NCBI RefSeq assembly: GCF_000214215.1
Contig: NC_015559.1
Span: 186,001-250,000, forward strand
Direction: 5' to 3'
From: Marinomonas posidonica IVIA-Po-181
GTDB lineage: Bacteria > Pseudomonadota > Gammaproteobacteria > Pseudomonadales > Marinomonadaceae
Length of the DNA: 64,000 bases
Position 1 is the first letter of the stretch. Each line of letters starts with the position of its first letter. The notes under the pieces were generated by a model. The model did no database searches, was not told the origin of the DNA, and was given only the letters and a program-made list of their open reading frames with translations. This document shows, one piece after another, positions 35,528 through 44,122 of the stretch. The translations under genes and the position numbers were made by a program.

Positions 35528-35537
35528 GTGCCTGAGG

Positions 35538-36080
35538 TTACTGAGTATCCTTGTTGGCATAACCGCTGCCGATGGCGCTAAAGGGGAGTTTGAGTCCAAG
35601 TTCTGGTACTTGCTGACCAACCCAAGCAGGAAAGGTATTGCTGTTTGGGCCAGGAAAGACTTTGTAATGATTTGCCCAGGGGTAACGCTTAACTGCTTGC
35701 TCTATATCGGGAATCAGAGACTGTGCTTTTGCCCCTGTGATGGAAAGTAGTTTTTCAGGTTTGGCACCAAACCAATAACGATCCGGTGTCGGCGTTTGAT
35801 AATGGGATAACGCTGGTAGCCCTCGATTGACGCGCCAGCCAACGACTTCATAAACTTGATATTGTGCCGCATTGACATCTTTCGTGGCGATCCAGGTGTG
35901 CACGGCGAACCAACCTCGCCAGCTATAAGCATCGGCGGCATAAACTTCAATGACCGCTTGCTTTTCCTGCTCTGGCGATGGCGCGATGCCAGCAGGTTCG
36001 CGGCTAGCGGTTTTCCAACCGTCACTAGAACAAGCACTGAGTAACCCTGTTAACAATATAAATCCACAGTGTTTATACAT
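35538..36080 (-). CDS. DUF3750 lipoprotein
   Basis: This 180-residue protein has a lipoprotein signal (ILLTGLLSAC, Cys17). The body has the DUF3750 pattern: VYAADAYSWRGWFAVHTWIATK, then YQVYEVVGWRV and RYPWANHYKVFPGPNSNTF. The Trp-rich core with a conserved Pro-Gly-Pro-Asn-Ser segment is characteristic, but function is unknown. AGGAGA lies 6 bases before the start. It appears to be a single-gene unit. Confidence 0.85.
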   Translation of the reverse strand: MYKHCGFILLTGLLSACSSDGWKTASREPAGIAPSPEQEKQAVIEVYAADAYSWRGWFAVHTWIATKDVNAAQYQVYEVVGWRVNRGLPALSHYQTPTPDRYWFGAKPEKLLSITGAKAQSLIPDIEQAVKRYPWANHYKVFPGPNSNTFPAWVGQQVPELGLKLPFSAIGSGYANKDTQ

Positions 36081-36162
36081 TGAAATCTCCTGATAGCTGA
36101 TTCATTAGAGTGCTCAGATAAAAAAGGGTTCCATGTTATTTTTGTGTATTAACGGTATCAAT

Positions 36163-36191
36163 AAAAACGCCGACTCAGGGTCGGCGCTTTA
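36163..36191 (-). terminator. Rho-independent terminator after nitroreductase
   Basis: On the minus strand AAGCGCCGACC, a short loop and a GTCGGCG arm are followed by TTTTT. It lies 23 bases after the nitroreductase stop. Confidence 0.85.
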
Positions 36192-36213
36192 GATATGTTT
36201 TCACAGAGTTTGA

Positions 36214-36852
36214 TTACTTCATCTCAGTCACAAAATTGTCTTTGCTGCGGCGTACTTTTTTCAAATCTTTAAGCCAATCGCCATCGTCGGCACGGTAACC
36301 TAAAGGTAACAGGATGACAGAGCGCAAGCCGCGTTCTGTTAATCCCAAAATTTCGTCCACTTTCGCTGGGTCGAAACCTTCCATTGGCGTGCTATCAACC
36401 CCTTCTTCAGCGGCGGCAATCAAAGCCGTCCCTAAACCTATGTAAGCTTGACGAGCGGCGTGTTGGTAGTTGGTTTCTGCATCACGAGTAGGGTATGCGT
36501 TTAATAGCATTTGACGGTAGTTTTCCCAGCCTTCGCTTTTAAAACCGCGTTCATCGTTCACTAGGTCAAACATTTCGTTGATGCGACCTTCTGTGTAGTT
36601 GTCCCATGCCGCGAAGACAAGTAGATGAGAGCCATCGGTAATTTGAGCTTGATTCCACGCGTGTGGCACGATTTGTTCACGCAGTTCGTTATTGGTCACG
36701 ACGATGACTTCATAAGGTTGTAAACCACTGGACGTCGCCGTTAGGCGAACCGCTTCTAGAATACGATCGACTTTCTCTTGTTCTACTGCCTTGTTTGGGT
36801 TCATTTTTTTGGTGGCATAGCGCCAGTTCAATTTGTCTAACAAATTTGACAT
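36214..36852 (-). CDS. Nitroreductase-family NAD(P)H oxidoreductase
   Basis: This 212-residue FMN enzyme is of the NfsB-like type. Signs are NWRYATKKMNPNKAV at the start, RLTATSSGLQPYEVIVV for the flavin phosphate region, QAYIGLGTALIAAAEEGVDSTPMEGF and VILLPLGYRADDGDWL. It would use NAD(P)H to reduce quinones or nitro compounds as a homodimer. The physiological substrate is unknown. The AAGGATG ribosome site precedes the ATG. It forms a single-gene unit with its own terminator. Confidence 0.9.
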   Translation of the reverse strand: MSNLLDKLNWRYATKKMNPNKAVEQEKVDRILEAVRLTATSSGLQPYEVIVVTNNELREQIVPHAWNQAQITDGSHLLVFAAWDNYTEGRINEMFDLVNDERGFKSEGWENYRQMLLNAYPTRDAETNYQHAARQAYIGLGTALIAAAEEGVDSTPMEGFDPAKVDEILGLTERGLRSVILLPLGYRADDGDWLKDLKKVRRSKDNFVTEMK

Positions 36853-37149
36853 GAGACATCCTTAATGGAAATGTTTTTGATTCTCTCGATATGGGGCTTT
36901 TCTATCAGGAGTTCAATATGTACTTTATGGACAAAGTGAGGAAGCCAAAGAAAAGAACACTGATATCCGGTGGAAACGGCTTTGAACAAGTCAACGGACG
37001 CTTTGTTTACGGCGGCTTGTTTGTCTGAAGATAAAGCGTAAGTTCTCAGGATATTGACGAAGGGAGCATAAGCTGCCTTTTCTTGTGTTGTTGAATGTGC
37101 TCTGCTTAGTCTCTTGTCGATTACAGTGCGCGATTCTCAGGAGAACCAT
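36853..37149. other. Divergent intergenic region before the MFS gene
   Basis: About 300 bases hold promoters for the nitroreductase and the MFS gene. I saw no clear operator, hairpin or small gene in it. Confidence 0.5.
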
Positions 37150-38379
37150 TTGCCCAATACCTTTCGATCCCTTGCTAATCCTAATTATCGCCTTTGGTTC
37201 AGTGGCGCGGTCATTTCTAATATTGGTGGTTGGTTACAGCGGACGGCGCAAGATTGGCTGGTGATCTCAGAGTTATCTGATAACAATGCCGCGGCGGTAG
37301 GTTTAGTGGTGTTTCTGCAATTTGCGCCCCAAATCTTTTTATTGCCCATCACGGGCTGGACGGCCGATCGAGTAGAACGTCGGAAACTGTTGTTTGTGAC
37401 GCAATCCTTAATGGCAATACTGGCACTTGTTCTCGGTGTATTGGTTTTGTCTGCACAAGTAGAGTTGTGGCAGGTATGTCTTTGTGCACTTGGCTTAGGG
37501 TGTGTGGCGGCATTTGATGCGCCGGCTCGTCATGCGTTTGTTTCCGACATTGTCAGTGAAAAAGAGTTGTCTAATGCGGTTGGATTAAATGCGGTTTCTT
37601 TTAACAGTGCGCGTTTAGTTGGGCCCGCTGTTGCGGGGATCTTAATCGCTTTGGTGGGCAGTGGTTGGGTCTTTATGATCAATGTGGTGTCTTTTTTACC
37701 CTTGTTAACGGCCTTGTTTTTATTGAAACGTCGCTTACCAAAAGTTGAAGCTGAGCAAGGTCCGCCTGGCCCAGATTTAGCGAAATTTTTAGATGGATTT
37801 CGATACATCTGGCATCACCGAGAAATGACGGTGATCTGCATCATGTCGTTTTTAATTTGTTGTTTTGGTATGAACTTTCCGGTGTATTTATCGTCTATGA
37901 CTGTACAGGTATTTGAAGGGCAGGCAGATCAATATGGTTTTCTTGTGTCCATGATGGCGATCGGATCCATTACTGGGGCGATTGTAACGGCGAGTCGTAA
38001 ATCTTCACCATCGTTCCATTTTATGATTTATGTGGCAGGGTTTTATGCCGTGAGTTGCTTTGCCGTTGCTTTGAGCTCAAGCTTTTGGCTGTTTGCCATT
38101 ATGCTGATTACACTTGGTTTGGGCGCTCAGCTATTTACGACTTCTACGGCCTCGTACATGCAGCTTGCCACAGAAAAAGTGTATCGTGGTCGTGTGATGG
38201 CGGTGGTGTTGGCCATTGCGATGGGTGGCACTGCTTTAGGAGCGCCTATTGTTGGTTTTATGGCGGATCATTATGGTGCGAGAGCTTCGATCCTATTGTG
38301 TGGGGTATCAGGAGCCTTAGCTGCCCTATTAGGTTTTTGGTTTTTTCATCGACAAGAACGCGCCAAAGGTGCTGGGTGA
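37150..38379 (+). CDS. MFS transporter, EntS/MFS_3-like
   Basis: This is a 409-residue inner-membrane exporter with about 12 helices. It has the MFS_3 opening LANPNYRLWFSGAVISNIGGWLQRTAQDWLV and the loop motif GWTADRVERRKLLFV. A second signature is GLGCVAAFDAPARHAFVSDIV. Relatives include enterobactin exporter EntS, but the family is broad and the substrate cannot be set. I place the start at TTG 37150, which has AGGAGA 5 bases upstream. A TTG at 37114 would add 12 residues without a ribosome site. Confidence 0.85.
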   Translation: MPNTFRSLANPNYRLWFSGAVISNIGGWLQRTAQDWLVISELSDNNAAAVGLVVFLQFAPQIFLLPITGWTADRVERRKLLFVTQSLMAILALVLGVLVLSAQVELWQVCLCALGLGCVAAFDAPARHAFVSDIVSEKELSNAVGLNAVSFNSARLVGPAVAGILIALVGSGWVFMINVVSFLPLLTALFLLKRRLPKVEAEQGPPGPDLAKFLDGFRYIWHHREMTVICIMSFLICCFGMNFPVYLSSMTVQVFEGQADQYGFLVSMMAIGSITGAIVTASRKSSPSFHFMIYVAGFYAVSCFAVALSSSFWLFAIMLITLGLGAQLFTTSTASYMQLATEKVYRGRVMAVVLAIAMGGTALGAPIVGFMADHYGARASILLCGVSGALAALLGFWFFHRQERAKGAG

Positions 38380-38453
38380 TGGCGAAACAGAGACTTTCGC
38401 CTATGCTAAGGAAAGCCTTTTATGTAACTGATTCATAGTCAACGGAGACGAAC

Positions 38454-38972
38454 ATGTCGCAACATCTTGTATTGAGTTTTATTGGAGAAGACAAACCGGG
38501 CATCGTTGAGTGTTTATCTGACGTGATTGCTCGTCATCAAGGGAATTGGCTGGAAAGTCGAATGGCTCATTTGGCGGATAAATTTGCTGGCATTTTGACG
38601 GTTTCGGTTCCCCCTGCTGAGCAACAAGGCTTAATAGAAGCCCTACACGGTTTGGTCAGTTTAGGGCTTCATGTCACGGTCGAAATGGCCGTTGAAAAAG
38701 CCGTGGAAGGCTCAACTCTGTCACTGTCTGTAGTGGGTAATGATCGAGCCGGTATTGTGAATGAAGTGTCTCAAGTGCTGCACTCTTTGATGGTGAATGT
38801 GAAAGAGTTAACCACAAGCTGTGAACCCGCCGCCATGAGTTCGGAGATGTTGTTTAAGACCGAAATGGTATTGTCGGTGCCTGCGGATTTGCCATTATCT
38901 GAGTTGGAGGACGCTCTGGAGGGCATCAGTAGCGACCTGATAGTTGAATTATCCGTTAACCAGTTTGGCTAG
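38454..38972 (+). CDS. GcvR-like double ACT-domain protein
   Basis: This 172-residue protein has two ACT domains: FIGEDKPGIVECLSDVIARHQGNWLESRM in the first and VVGNDRAGIVNEVSQVLHSLMVNV in the second. This layout is that of the glycine cleavage repressor GcvR and its relatives, which modulate a partner transcription factor after binding an amino acid. The partner and ligand here are unknown. GGAGA lies 7 bases before the ATG. It ends 4 bases before the convergent photolyase stop. Confidence 0.88.
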   Translation: MSQHLVLSFIGEDKPGIVECLSDVIARHQGNWLESRMAHLADKFAGILTVSVPPAEQQGLIEALHGLVSLGLHVTVEMAVEKAVEGSTLSLSVVGNDRAGIVNEVSQVLHSLMVNVKELTTSCEPAAMSSEMLFKTEMVLSVPADLPLSELEDALEGISSDLIVELSVNQFG

Positions 38973-38976
38973 AAGC

Positions 38977-40527
38977 TCATAAACTTTCGATGTGGGTCAA
39001 ACACCATTCTGCTCTTTCCAGCACGGCGTGTTGTTGTGCTGAGCTTTGTTTGTCCCAATTGCCGTAAATCATGCTGATGCGCGGATTCTTCGCCAGCCAA
39101 TCTCTGTGTTTCATCATAAATCGCCAATATAAGCTGTTGAGTGGGCAGGCTTGCTCGCCTGTTTTGTCCTTCACCTTGTAATGGCAAGAACCACAGTAGT
39201 CACTCATTTTCTGTACATAGCGGCCACTTGCCGCATAGGGTTTGGAGGCGACCCAACCCCCGTCTGCGAATTGGCTCATGCCACGAGTATTGGGCAATTC
39301 AACCCATTCAATGGCATCAACATAAATTCCCAAATACCATTCATCGACTTGTTTTGGCTCAATGCCGGTTAAGAGCGCAAAATTCCCCGTAATCATTAAG
39401 CGTTGAATATGGTGTGCATAAGCAAATTCCAAAGATTGACCAATGGCATTGGCCAAACAATTCATTTTGGTTTCACCCGTCCAAAAATACTCAGGTAAAT
39501 CACGGTTGGCCTGCAAGGCGTTTTGATGATGGTAGTCCGGCATATTGATCCAATACATACCGCGTACGTATTCTCGCCAACCAAGAATTTGTCGAACGAA
39601 TCCCTCTATTTGAGCAAGGTCGATTTGATCGTTCTGCCGATAGCTGGCTATGGCAGTCTGAATGACTTGCATGGGGGAGATCAGTTTACAGTTTAGGGCA
39701 AAGGATAGACGCGAGTGGTATAGGCTCCAAGCGTGTTCAGATTGGCTGGTCATGGCATCTTGGAAACGACCGAAATTGACCAATAAGCGATCACAAAAGT
39801 ACCCTAATAGTTGATGGGCTTCGCGTCTTGTGATGGGCCAGCTTAAGCTTTCCCCAACATGCCCAATGGCCACTATATGGTGTCTTTTGAGGCGAGCCAA
39901 TAGGCCTTTAATATCGTGTTGAAAACACAGTGGTTGAGGGATACTGCTTAAATCGTCGGTTTTGAGTTTTTGACGATTGCTAGCGTCGTAATTCCATTTT
40001 CCTCCTTCGGGCTGACCTTCTTCGTTCATTAAAATGTCAAAGCGTTGGCGCATTTTGCGATAAAAATGTTCCATACGAACGCTGTGTTTTTCTTTAAAGT
40101 GCTGTGGGATTTCGTCAAAGGGTAATAAAAAATGTTCGGTATCACACATGCTGACGGTTAATTCACTGGTCTCGACGAATGCCTTAAAAACCGTCAGTAG
40201 TCGATATTCGTCTGGTCTTTGAAGCTCAATTTTCTGTGCCCCAATATCATTGGCGAGAGACGTTAAAATGTCATTGATCGTGCAATCCTGTGTTTCATCA
40301 AGGGTTAGGTATTGAACCTCGTGACCTGCACTTTGGAGGGCTTTAGCAAAGCCTTCCATGGCGAGAAAAAAAGCACACAGCTTTTGTATATGGTGTTTGA
40401 CGTAGCTCGTTTCGGAAGGCAATTCGGCAATAAGGTACAATACCCCCGCATCTTGTTGATGGAACCAAGAATGACTGGCGTTGAGCTGATCACCCAATAA
40501 AAAACGGAGAGTATGATATTGGTTCAT
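38977..40527 (-). CDS. phrB: Iron-sulfur bacterial (6-4) photolyase/cryptochrome (PhrB/FeS-BCP type)
   Basis: This is a 516-residue flavoprotein with the N-terminal antenna domain opening YHTLRFLLGDQLN and a helical FAD domain. The four Cys that bind a [4Fe-4S] cluster are Cys357, Cys445, Cys448 and Cys461. Their spacing of 88, 3 and 13 is the same as in studied FeS-BCP enzymes of Agrobacterium and Rhodobacter. The C-terminal context is DYCGSCHYKVKDKTGEQACP. Studied members repair (6-4) photoproducts using light. The ATG at 40527 overlaps the stop of the upstream DASH gene by 4 bases, so the two photolyases are one operon. Confidence 0.92.
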   Translation of the reverse strand: MNQYHTLRFLLGDQLNASHSWFHQQDAGVLYLIAELPSETSYVKHHIQKLCAFFLAMEGFAKALQSAGHEVQYLTLDETQDCTINDILTSLANDIGAQKIELQRPDEYRLLTVFKAFVETSELTVSMCDTEHFLLPFDEIPQHFKEKHSVRMEHFYRKMRQRFDILMNEEGQPEGGKWNYDASNRQKLKTDDLSSIPQPLCFQHDIKGLLARLKRHHIVAIGHVGESLSWPITRREAHQLLGYFCDRLLVNFGRFQDAMTSQSEHAWSLYHSRLSFALNCKLISPMQVIQTAIASYRQNDQIDLAQIEGFVRQILGWREYVRGMYWINMPDYHHQNALQANRDLPEYFWTGETKMNCLANAIGQSLEFAYAHHIQRLMITGNFALLTGIEPKQVDEWYLGIYVDAIEWVELPNTRGMSQFADGGWVASKPYAASGRYVQKMSDYCGSCHYKVKDKTGEQACPLNSLYWRFMMKHRDWLAKNPRISMIYGNWDKQSSAQQHAVLERAEWCLTHIESL

Positions 40528-41843
40528 GAGTGAGGGTAGACTGGCCAATCTGCGGCATCGACTGAATCCAGCTGAGGGTCAAAATCTGCCCCTTGCCATT
40601 GATCAATAAAAGCATGGTTCGGATCATAGAGCTGGGTTTGTTTCTCCAAATCAAAATGGCGGCCTCCTCTAGGATCAGCACCGACACCTGCGATGTATTG
40701 CCAATTTCCCCAGTTTGAACCAACGTCATAGTCGATTAATTGCTCTTCAAAGTAAGCGGCGCCATAGCGCCAATCAATGCCCAATTCGTAAATCAAACAA
40801 CTGGCGGCAATCTGACGCCCACGATTACTCATGTAGCCAGTTTGGTTTAACTGTTTCATACAGGCATTGACAAGCGGATAGGGGGTATTGCCTCGACACC
40901 ATTTGCGAAAACGCTCTGGGTAAAAACTTAAATGATGCGCTGTAGCGGTGAGCCCATTTACCGTGAACAAGGCGCGACCATGACAGGTGGCGTACCAATG
41001 AAAATATTCGCGCCAGAGCAGCTCGAAATAGATCCAGTCAGTCGATTCATTCGCGCCTTGTTCGGCTTCGTACTTTGTTAACGCAGCGATTACCTGTTTC
41101 GGTGACAAGCTGCCTTGCGCTAGCCAAGCAGAAAATTTGGTGGAGTTCTCCCAACCAGCTAATGCATTGCGTACCTGCTTGTAATGGCGTGGTAAGTTGC
41201 TGTTGAAGTAGTACTTCAATTGCTGTTGCGCGGCTTTTTCGCCACCAGTAAAGAGTGATTCAGTTGTGACTGGGCGAATTTGCCAAGCCTGTATCTGGGT
41301 GAGCGAACAGTGGACAGGGAGCGGTAATTGCAGAATGCTCGGCAACGGCTCTGTGATGTTTAAAGACGTAATTTGGCGGCGAAACTTTGAAAAGGTATCT
41401 GGCAACTCTGTGATGTTAAAAGGCAGTCGCCAAGCTTCAAACAGTGACTGTCCATGATCAATGTGAAAGCGTACATCCGAGAACTGACTTGTCAAATGGC
41501 GTAGGGACTCTTGTTCATTCCAGCCTGCCCGATGATTCATGTAAATATGTGAAATAGGCAACTCATTAAGCAATAATGTCAGGCTGTTAATGGCGTCTAA
41601 TTGACTCACAAACAGGGGATGACCCAATGAATCGAGCTGCTGTGCAAGACTGTCTAACCCTTGATAGAGGAATTGGCGTCTGTTGTCTGACATGCCTTGT
41701 GTCGCATACCGACTGGGGCGTGTGTGTTCCGGTTCATCGCAATATAGGCAAATAAGCTGATCCACTTCCTGGGCCGCACGCCATAACATTTGTTGGTCGG
41801 TACAACGCAGGTCATTACCGAACCATACCAATCCCATTTTCAT
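40524..41843 (-). CDS. DASH-type cryptochrome/photolyase
   Basis: This is a 439-residue member of the photolyase superfamily. The Rossmann domain begins MGLVWFGNDLRCTDQQML, and the FAD domain shows SLSPKQVIAAL, FELLWREYFHWYATCHGRALF, NACMKQLNQTGYMSNRGRQI and NWGNWQYIAGVGADPRGGRHF. The last two are near-invariant in DASH cryptochromes. DASH proteins repair cyclobutane dimers, mainly in single-stranded DNA. GAGGG lies 6 bases before ATG 41843; a GTG one codon earlier is possible. It is the first gene of a two-gene DNA-repair operon. Confidence 0.92.
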   Translation of the reverse strand: MKMGLVWFGNDLRCTDQQMLWRAAQEVDQLICLYCDEPEHTRPSRYATQGMSDNRRQFLYQGLDSLAQQLDSLGHPLFVSQLDAINSLTLLLNELPISHIYMNHRAGWNEQESLRHLTSQFSDVRFHIDHGQSLFEAWRLPFNITELPDTFSKFRRQITSLNITEPLPSILQLPLPVHCSLTQIQAWQIRPVTTESLFTGGEKAAQQQLKYYFNSNLPRHYKQVRNALAGWENSTKFSAWLAQGSLSPKQVIAALTKYEAEQGANESTDWIYFELLWREYFHWYATCHGRALFTVNGLTATAHHLSFYPERFRKWCRGNTPYPLVNACMKQLNQTGYMSNRGRQIAASCLIYELGIDWRYGAAYFEEQLIDYDVGSNWGNWQYIAGVGADPRGGRHFDLEKQTQLYDPNHAFIDQWQGADFDPQLDSVDAADWPVYPHS

Positions 41844-42021
41844 CACACACCCTCATTGATCGGATCGCTTTATTTCGATACGCAACGTCGGCTTATTTGG
41901 ATTGCTTTCTAGGATGGTTACGCATAAAAAAAGGAATTTTTGCCGACAAACAAAAACCTTAGTAAAAATGGGGTTATAATGCGGCGAAATTTATTATGTT
42001 GAACGAAAGGTCTTAACCAAT

Positions 42022-42363
42022 ATGAGTCTTCCAAATTGTCCTAAATGTAATTCTGAGTATGTTTATGAAGATCAGGCAATGTTGATTTGCCCTGAATGTG
42101 CCCATGAATGGAATCCCAATGAAGTGGAAGTGGACGAAGAGGCATTGATCATTAAAGATGCCAGCGGTAAACAGTTGCAAGAAGGGGACAAGGTCACGCT
42201 AGCAAAAGACTTAAAAGTGAAAGGGTCTTCACAAGTCCTTAAGATTGGCACTAAAGCAACGATTAAACGCTTGGTTGATGGCGATCACGACATTGACTGT
42301 AAAGTGGATGGTGCTGGTGACATGATGCTGAAGTCCCAATTTGTGAAAAAAGCGTCAGCCTAG
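42022..42363 (+). CDS. yjdM: PhnA/YjdM-family zinc-ribbon protein
   Basis: This is a 113-residue protein with an N-terminal zinc ribbon ([25 protein letters not shown]). The C-terminal barrel has [35 protein letters not shown] and [17 protein letters not shown]. That is the PhnA/YjdM family, once named from phosphonate operons but now of unknown general function. AAAGG lies upstream of the ATG. A terminator follows. Confidence 0.93.
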   Translation: MSLPNCPKCNSEYVYEDQAMLICPECAHEWNPNEVEVDEEALIIKDASGKQLQEGDKVTLAKDLKVKGSSQVLKIGTKATIKRLVDGDHDIDCKVDGAGDMMLKSQFVKKASA

Positions 42364-42408
42364 TCTCCGGACGGAAAAAGAGCTGGGAAACGTCTCTTGT
42401 GAATACTG

Positions 42409-42437
42409 AAAAATGAGCATAATAATGCTCATTTTTT
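42409..42437 (+). terminator. Rho-independent terminator after yjdM
   Basis: AAAAATGAGCAT and ATGCTCATTTTTT pair around a 4-base loop and end in a T tract. Confidence 0.88.
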
Positions 42438-42526
42438 GTTTCTGCAGAATAAAATGAGTAATTATTTTCCCATTCATCCAATGTAGACTATATTTTGAGC
42501 ATGATATTGCGCATTGGAGGCTTATC

Positions 42527-42841
42527 GTGAAATCGACTTTGACAGACGAGCAGAAACAGAATTTGCTCATTGATCTTCTTAGGCAACACATGCTGGGAGA
42601 GCTGACTCAGGGGCAGCTACTGAAGTATCTGCGTAAGCAATTTCTTGGGATCTCTCAAGGTGAGTTTGCTGATCAAGTGGGTGTGAGTCGTCGTAGCTTA
42701 ACGGACATTGAGTTAGACAAAGGCAGCCCAGCACAAGCCATGATTAATAAGGTGTTCGAACCTTTTGGGGTCAAATCCAGCTTAGCGCCGATAGAGCCCC
42801 ATTTGGCATGCTATTTATTGGTTGGAAAAACGCTGGGTTAA
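42527..42841 (+). CDS. XRE-family HTH regulator
   Basis: This is a 104-residue DNA-binding protein. The helix-turn-helix lies at about 42-75 (QFLGISQGEFADQVGVSRRSLTDIELDKGSP), with a helical N-terminal extension. Such small regulators may control a neighbour or themselves. No toxin gene adjoins it, so I do not call it an antitoxin. The start is GTG preceded by GGAGG. It lies between yjdM and the siderophore cluster, facing the latter convergently. Confidence 0.78.
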   Translation: MKSTLTDEQKQNLLIDLLRQHMLGELTQGQLLKYLRKQFLGISQGEFADQVGVSRRSLTDIELDKGSPAQAMINKVFEPFGVKSSLAPIEPHLACYLLVGKTLG

Positions 42842-42877
42842 TTTTCTAATGAGCGGCGAACGATGAATCCTGTCAGT

Positions 42878-44026
42878 TTAGCGTTTAGTGTTTAAGCGCC
42901 AATACGCTTTGGTGTGGTTGTTCCTTCCCATGACTTTTCGCTCGTTGCGTAAAAAGTGACGAACTTGTTTGGCGGAGTCGGACTCAAACGCTCCCCAAAC
43001 CGCATCAATCTCAGTGATTTTCTCCAGAACCGTTAACACTTTCTTCCCTTGTTGTTGAGGGGCGCAAACAATGCGTTCTATTTGAGCGTCATTTGGCAAG
43101 TCTGTGTGGCTGAAATAAGCTTGTTCCGATTCTTTCTCGCTGAGTAAGATGATGTAAGGTGCGATGGGGTTTTGCCATTGCTCTAAAATACCGGCAAGGG
43201 CTGGGTAGGCGGTTTCGTCTGCGATGAGTAACGCTTGGCCTTGATGCAAATGTGGGTGTTTGTCTTTGGCTTCCGAGCGACTGGAAATAATGTCACCTTT
43301 GTTAAGGCTGTTTGCCCATTGACTGCCTAGCGTGTTGTCATGGGTAAAAATATCAACATGAGCTTGATCGATAAAGTCAGACGCTTCTGATTGCCAAGCT
43401 TTACGAAGCGTGTAAAGGCGAACGTCTTTGTTGGCGCTCATCAGGAGTTTTTGACGCTGTTTATTGGACAGATGTTTCATTAACCAGATAAAGACGCGAT
43501 CAAATAGGTTTTTCTGCCAGGATTTTTTATTCTGTGGGGATGCCACGAATTCCGGTCGCTTCTGCAAACTTTTTAACACAAAAGCAAAGGCATGACCTGG
43601 GTAGTAATCTGGTAATGGCGTTGAAGATTGCAGCGTTAATCGTGTGATATTTCGTGTGATATTCTGCGTATTAATGACTTCGAAAAAGCGTTTTCCAGTG
43701 CCGCTAAAATCACGGCCTTGTTTCACAATCGCGGCATAGGCAAGGTATAAAATTTTATCTTCTAAGCTACCGTTAATGACAAAAGGAGCGAAAACATCTT
43801 GATGATTATCTGAGGTGTTGCTCTCAGACGTTTTCTCATCCAATGTGCTAGCTTGAATTAAAACCCCTTCTTCAAAGAGATCCACTATCTTGGCCGACAC
43901 TATCTTGAATGAGCCGTTTAGATGGCTTTCGGCAATGGCCAATACTTCTTCACTGTGATCTTGATTAACGTGTTCAAGTATATCGAGTTTGTGATCTGAG
44001 TCTTGGATGGGGGAACGTGATGCCAT
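42878..44026 (-). CDS. Siderophore-interacting ferric reductase with N-terminal DUF2470
   Basis: This 382-residue protein has two parts. Residues 1-90 are DUF2470-like (DILEHVNQDHSEEVLAIAESHL), a domain also found in HugZ-type heme proteins. From about 110 it is a SIP-type flavin reductase (RNITRLTLQSSTPLPDYYPGHAFAFVL, and the NAD(P)H-binding half with HQGQALLIADETAYPALAGIL). SIP enzymes release iron from ferric siderophores in the cytoplasm. It is the last gene of the MFS/TonB-receptor/reductase group, on the same strand. A large insert-like basic section (around 170-200) is unusual. Confidence 0.85.
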   Translation of the reverse strand: MASRSPIQDSDHKLDILEHVNQDHSEEVLAIAESHLNGSFKIVSAKIVDLFEEGVLIQASTLDEKTSESNTSDNHQDVFAPFVINGSLEDKILYLAYAAIVKQGRDFSGTGKRFFEVINTQNITRNITRLTLQSSTPLPDYYPGHAFAFVLKSLQKRPEFVASPQNKKSWQKNLFDRVFIWLMKHLSNKQRQKLLMSANKDVRLYTLRKAWQSEASDFIDQAHVDIFTHDNTLGSQWANSLNKGDIISSRSEAKDKHPHLHQGQALLIADETAYPALAGILEQWQNPIAPYIILLSEKESEQAYFSHTDLPNDAQIERIVCAPQQQGKKVLTVLEKITEIDAVWGAFESDSAKQVRHFLRNERKVMGRNNHTKAYWRLNTKR

Positions 44027-44122
44027 GTTACCTCTGGTGAGCTGGTGGCGAAAAATTTAAATAGCCATAGGGGTAAGCAAGCCCCTATGGTGAGTTATGT
44101 CTTAGTGGCAGACGCTTGGATA

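Noticed and set aside
42527..42841. Possible antitoxin of a toxin-antitoxin pair
   Set aside because: The XRE-type gene has no small partner gene next to it; it was kept as a regulator only.
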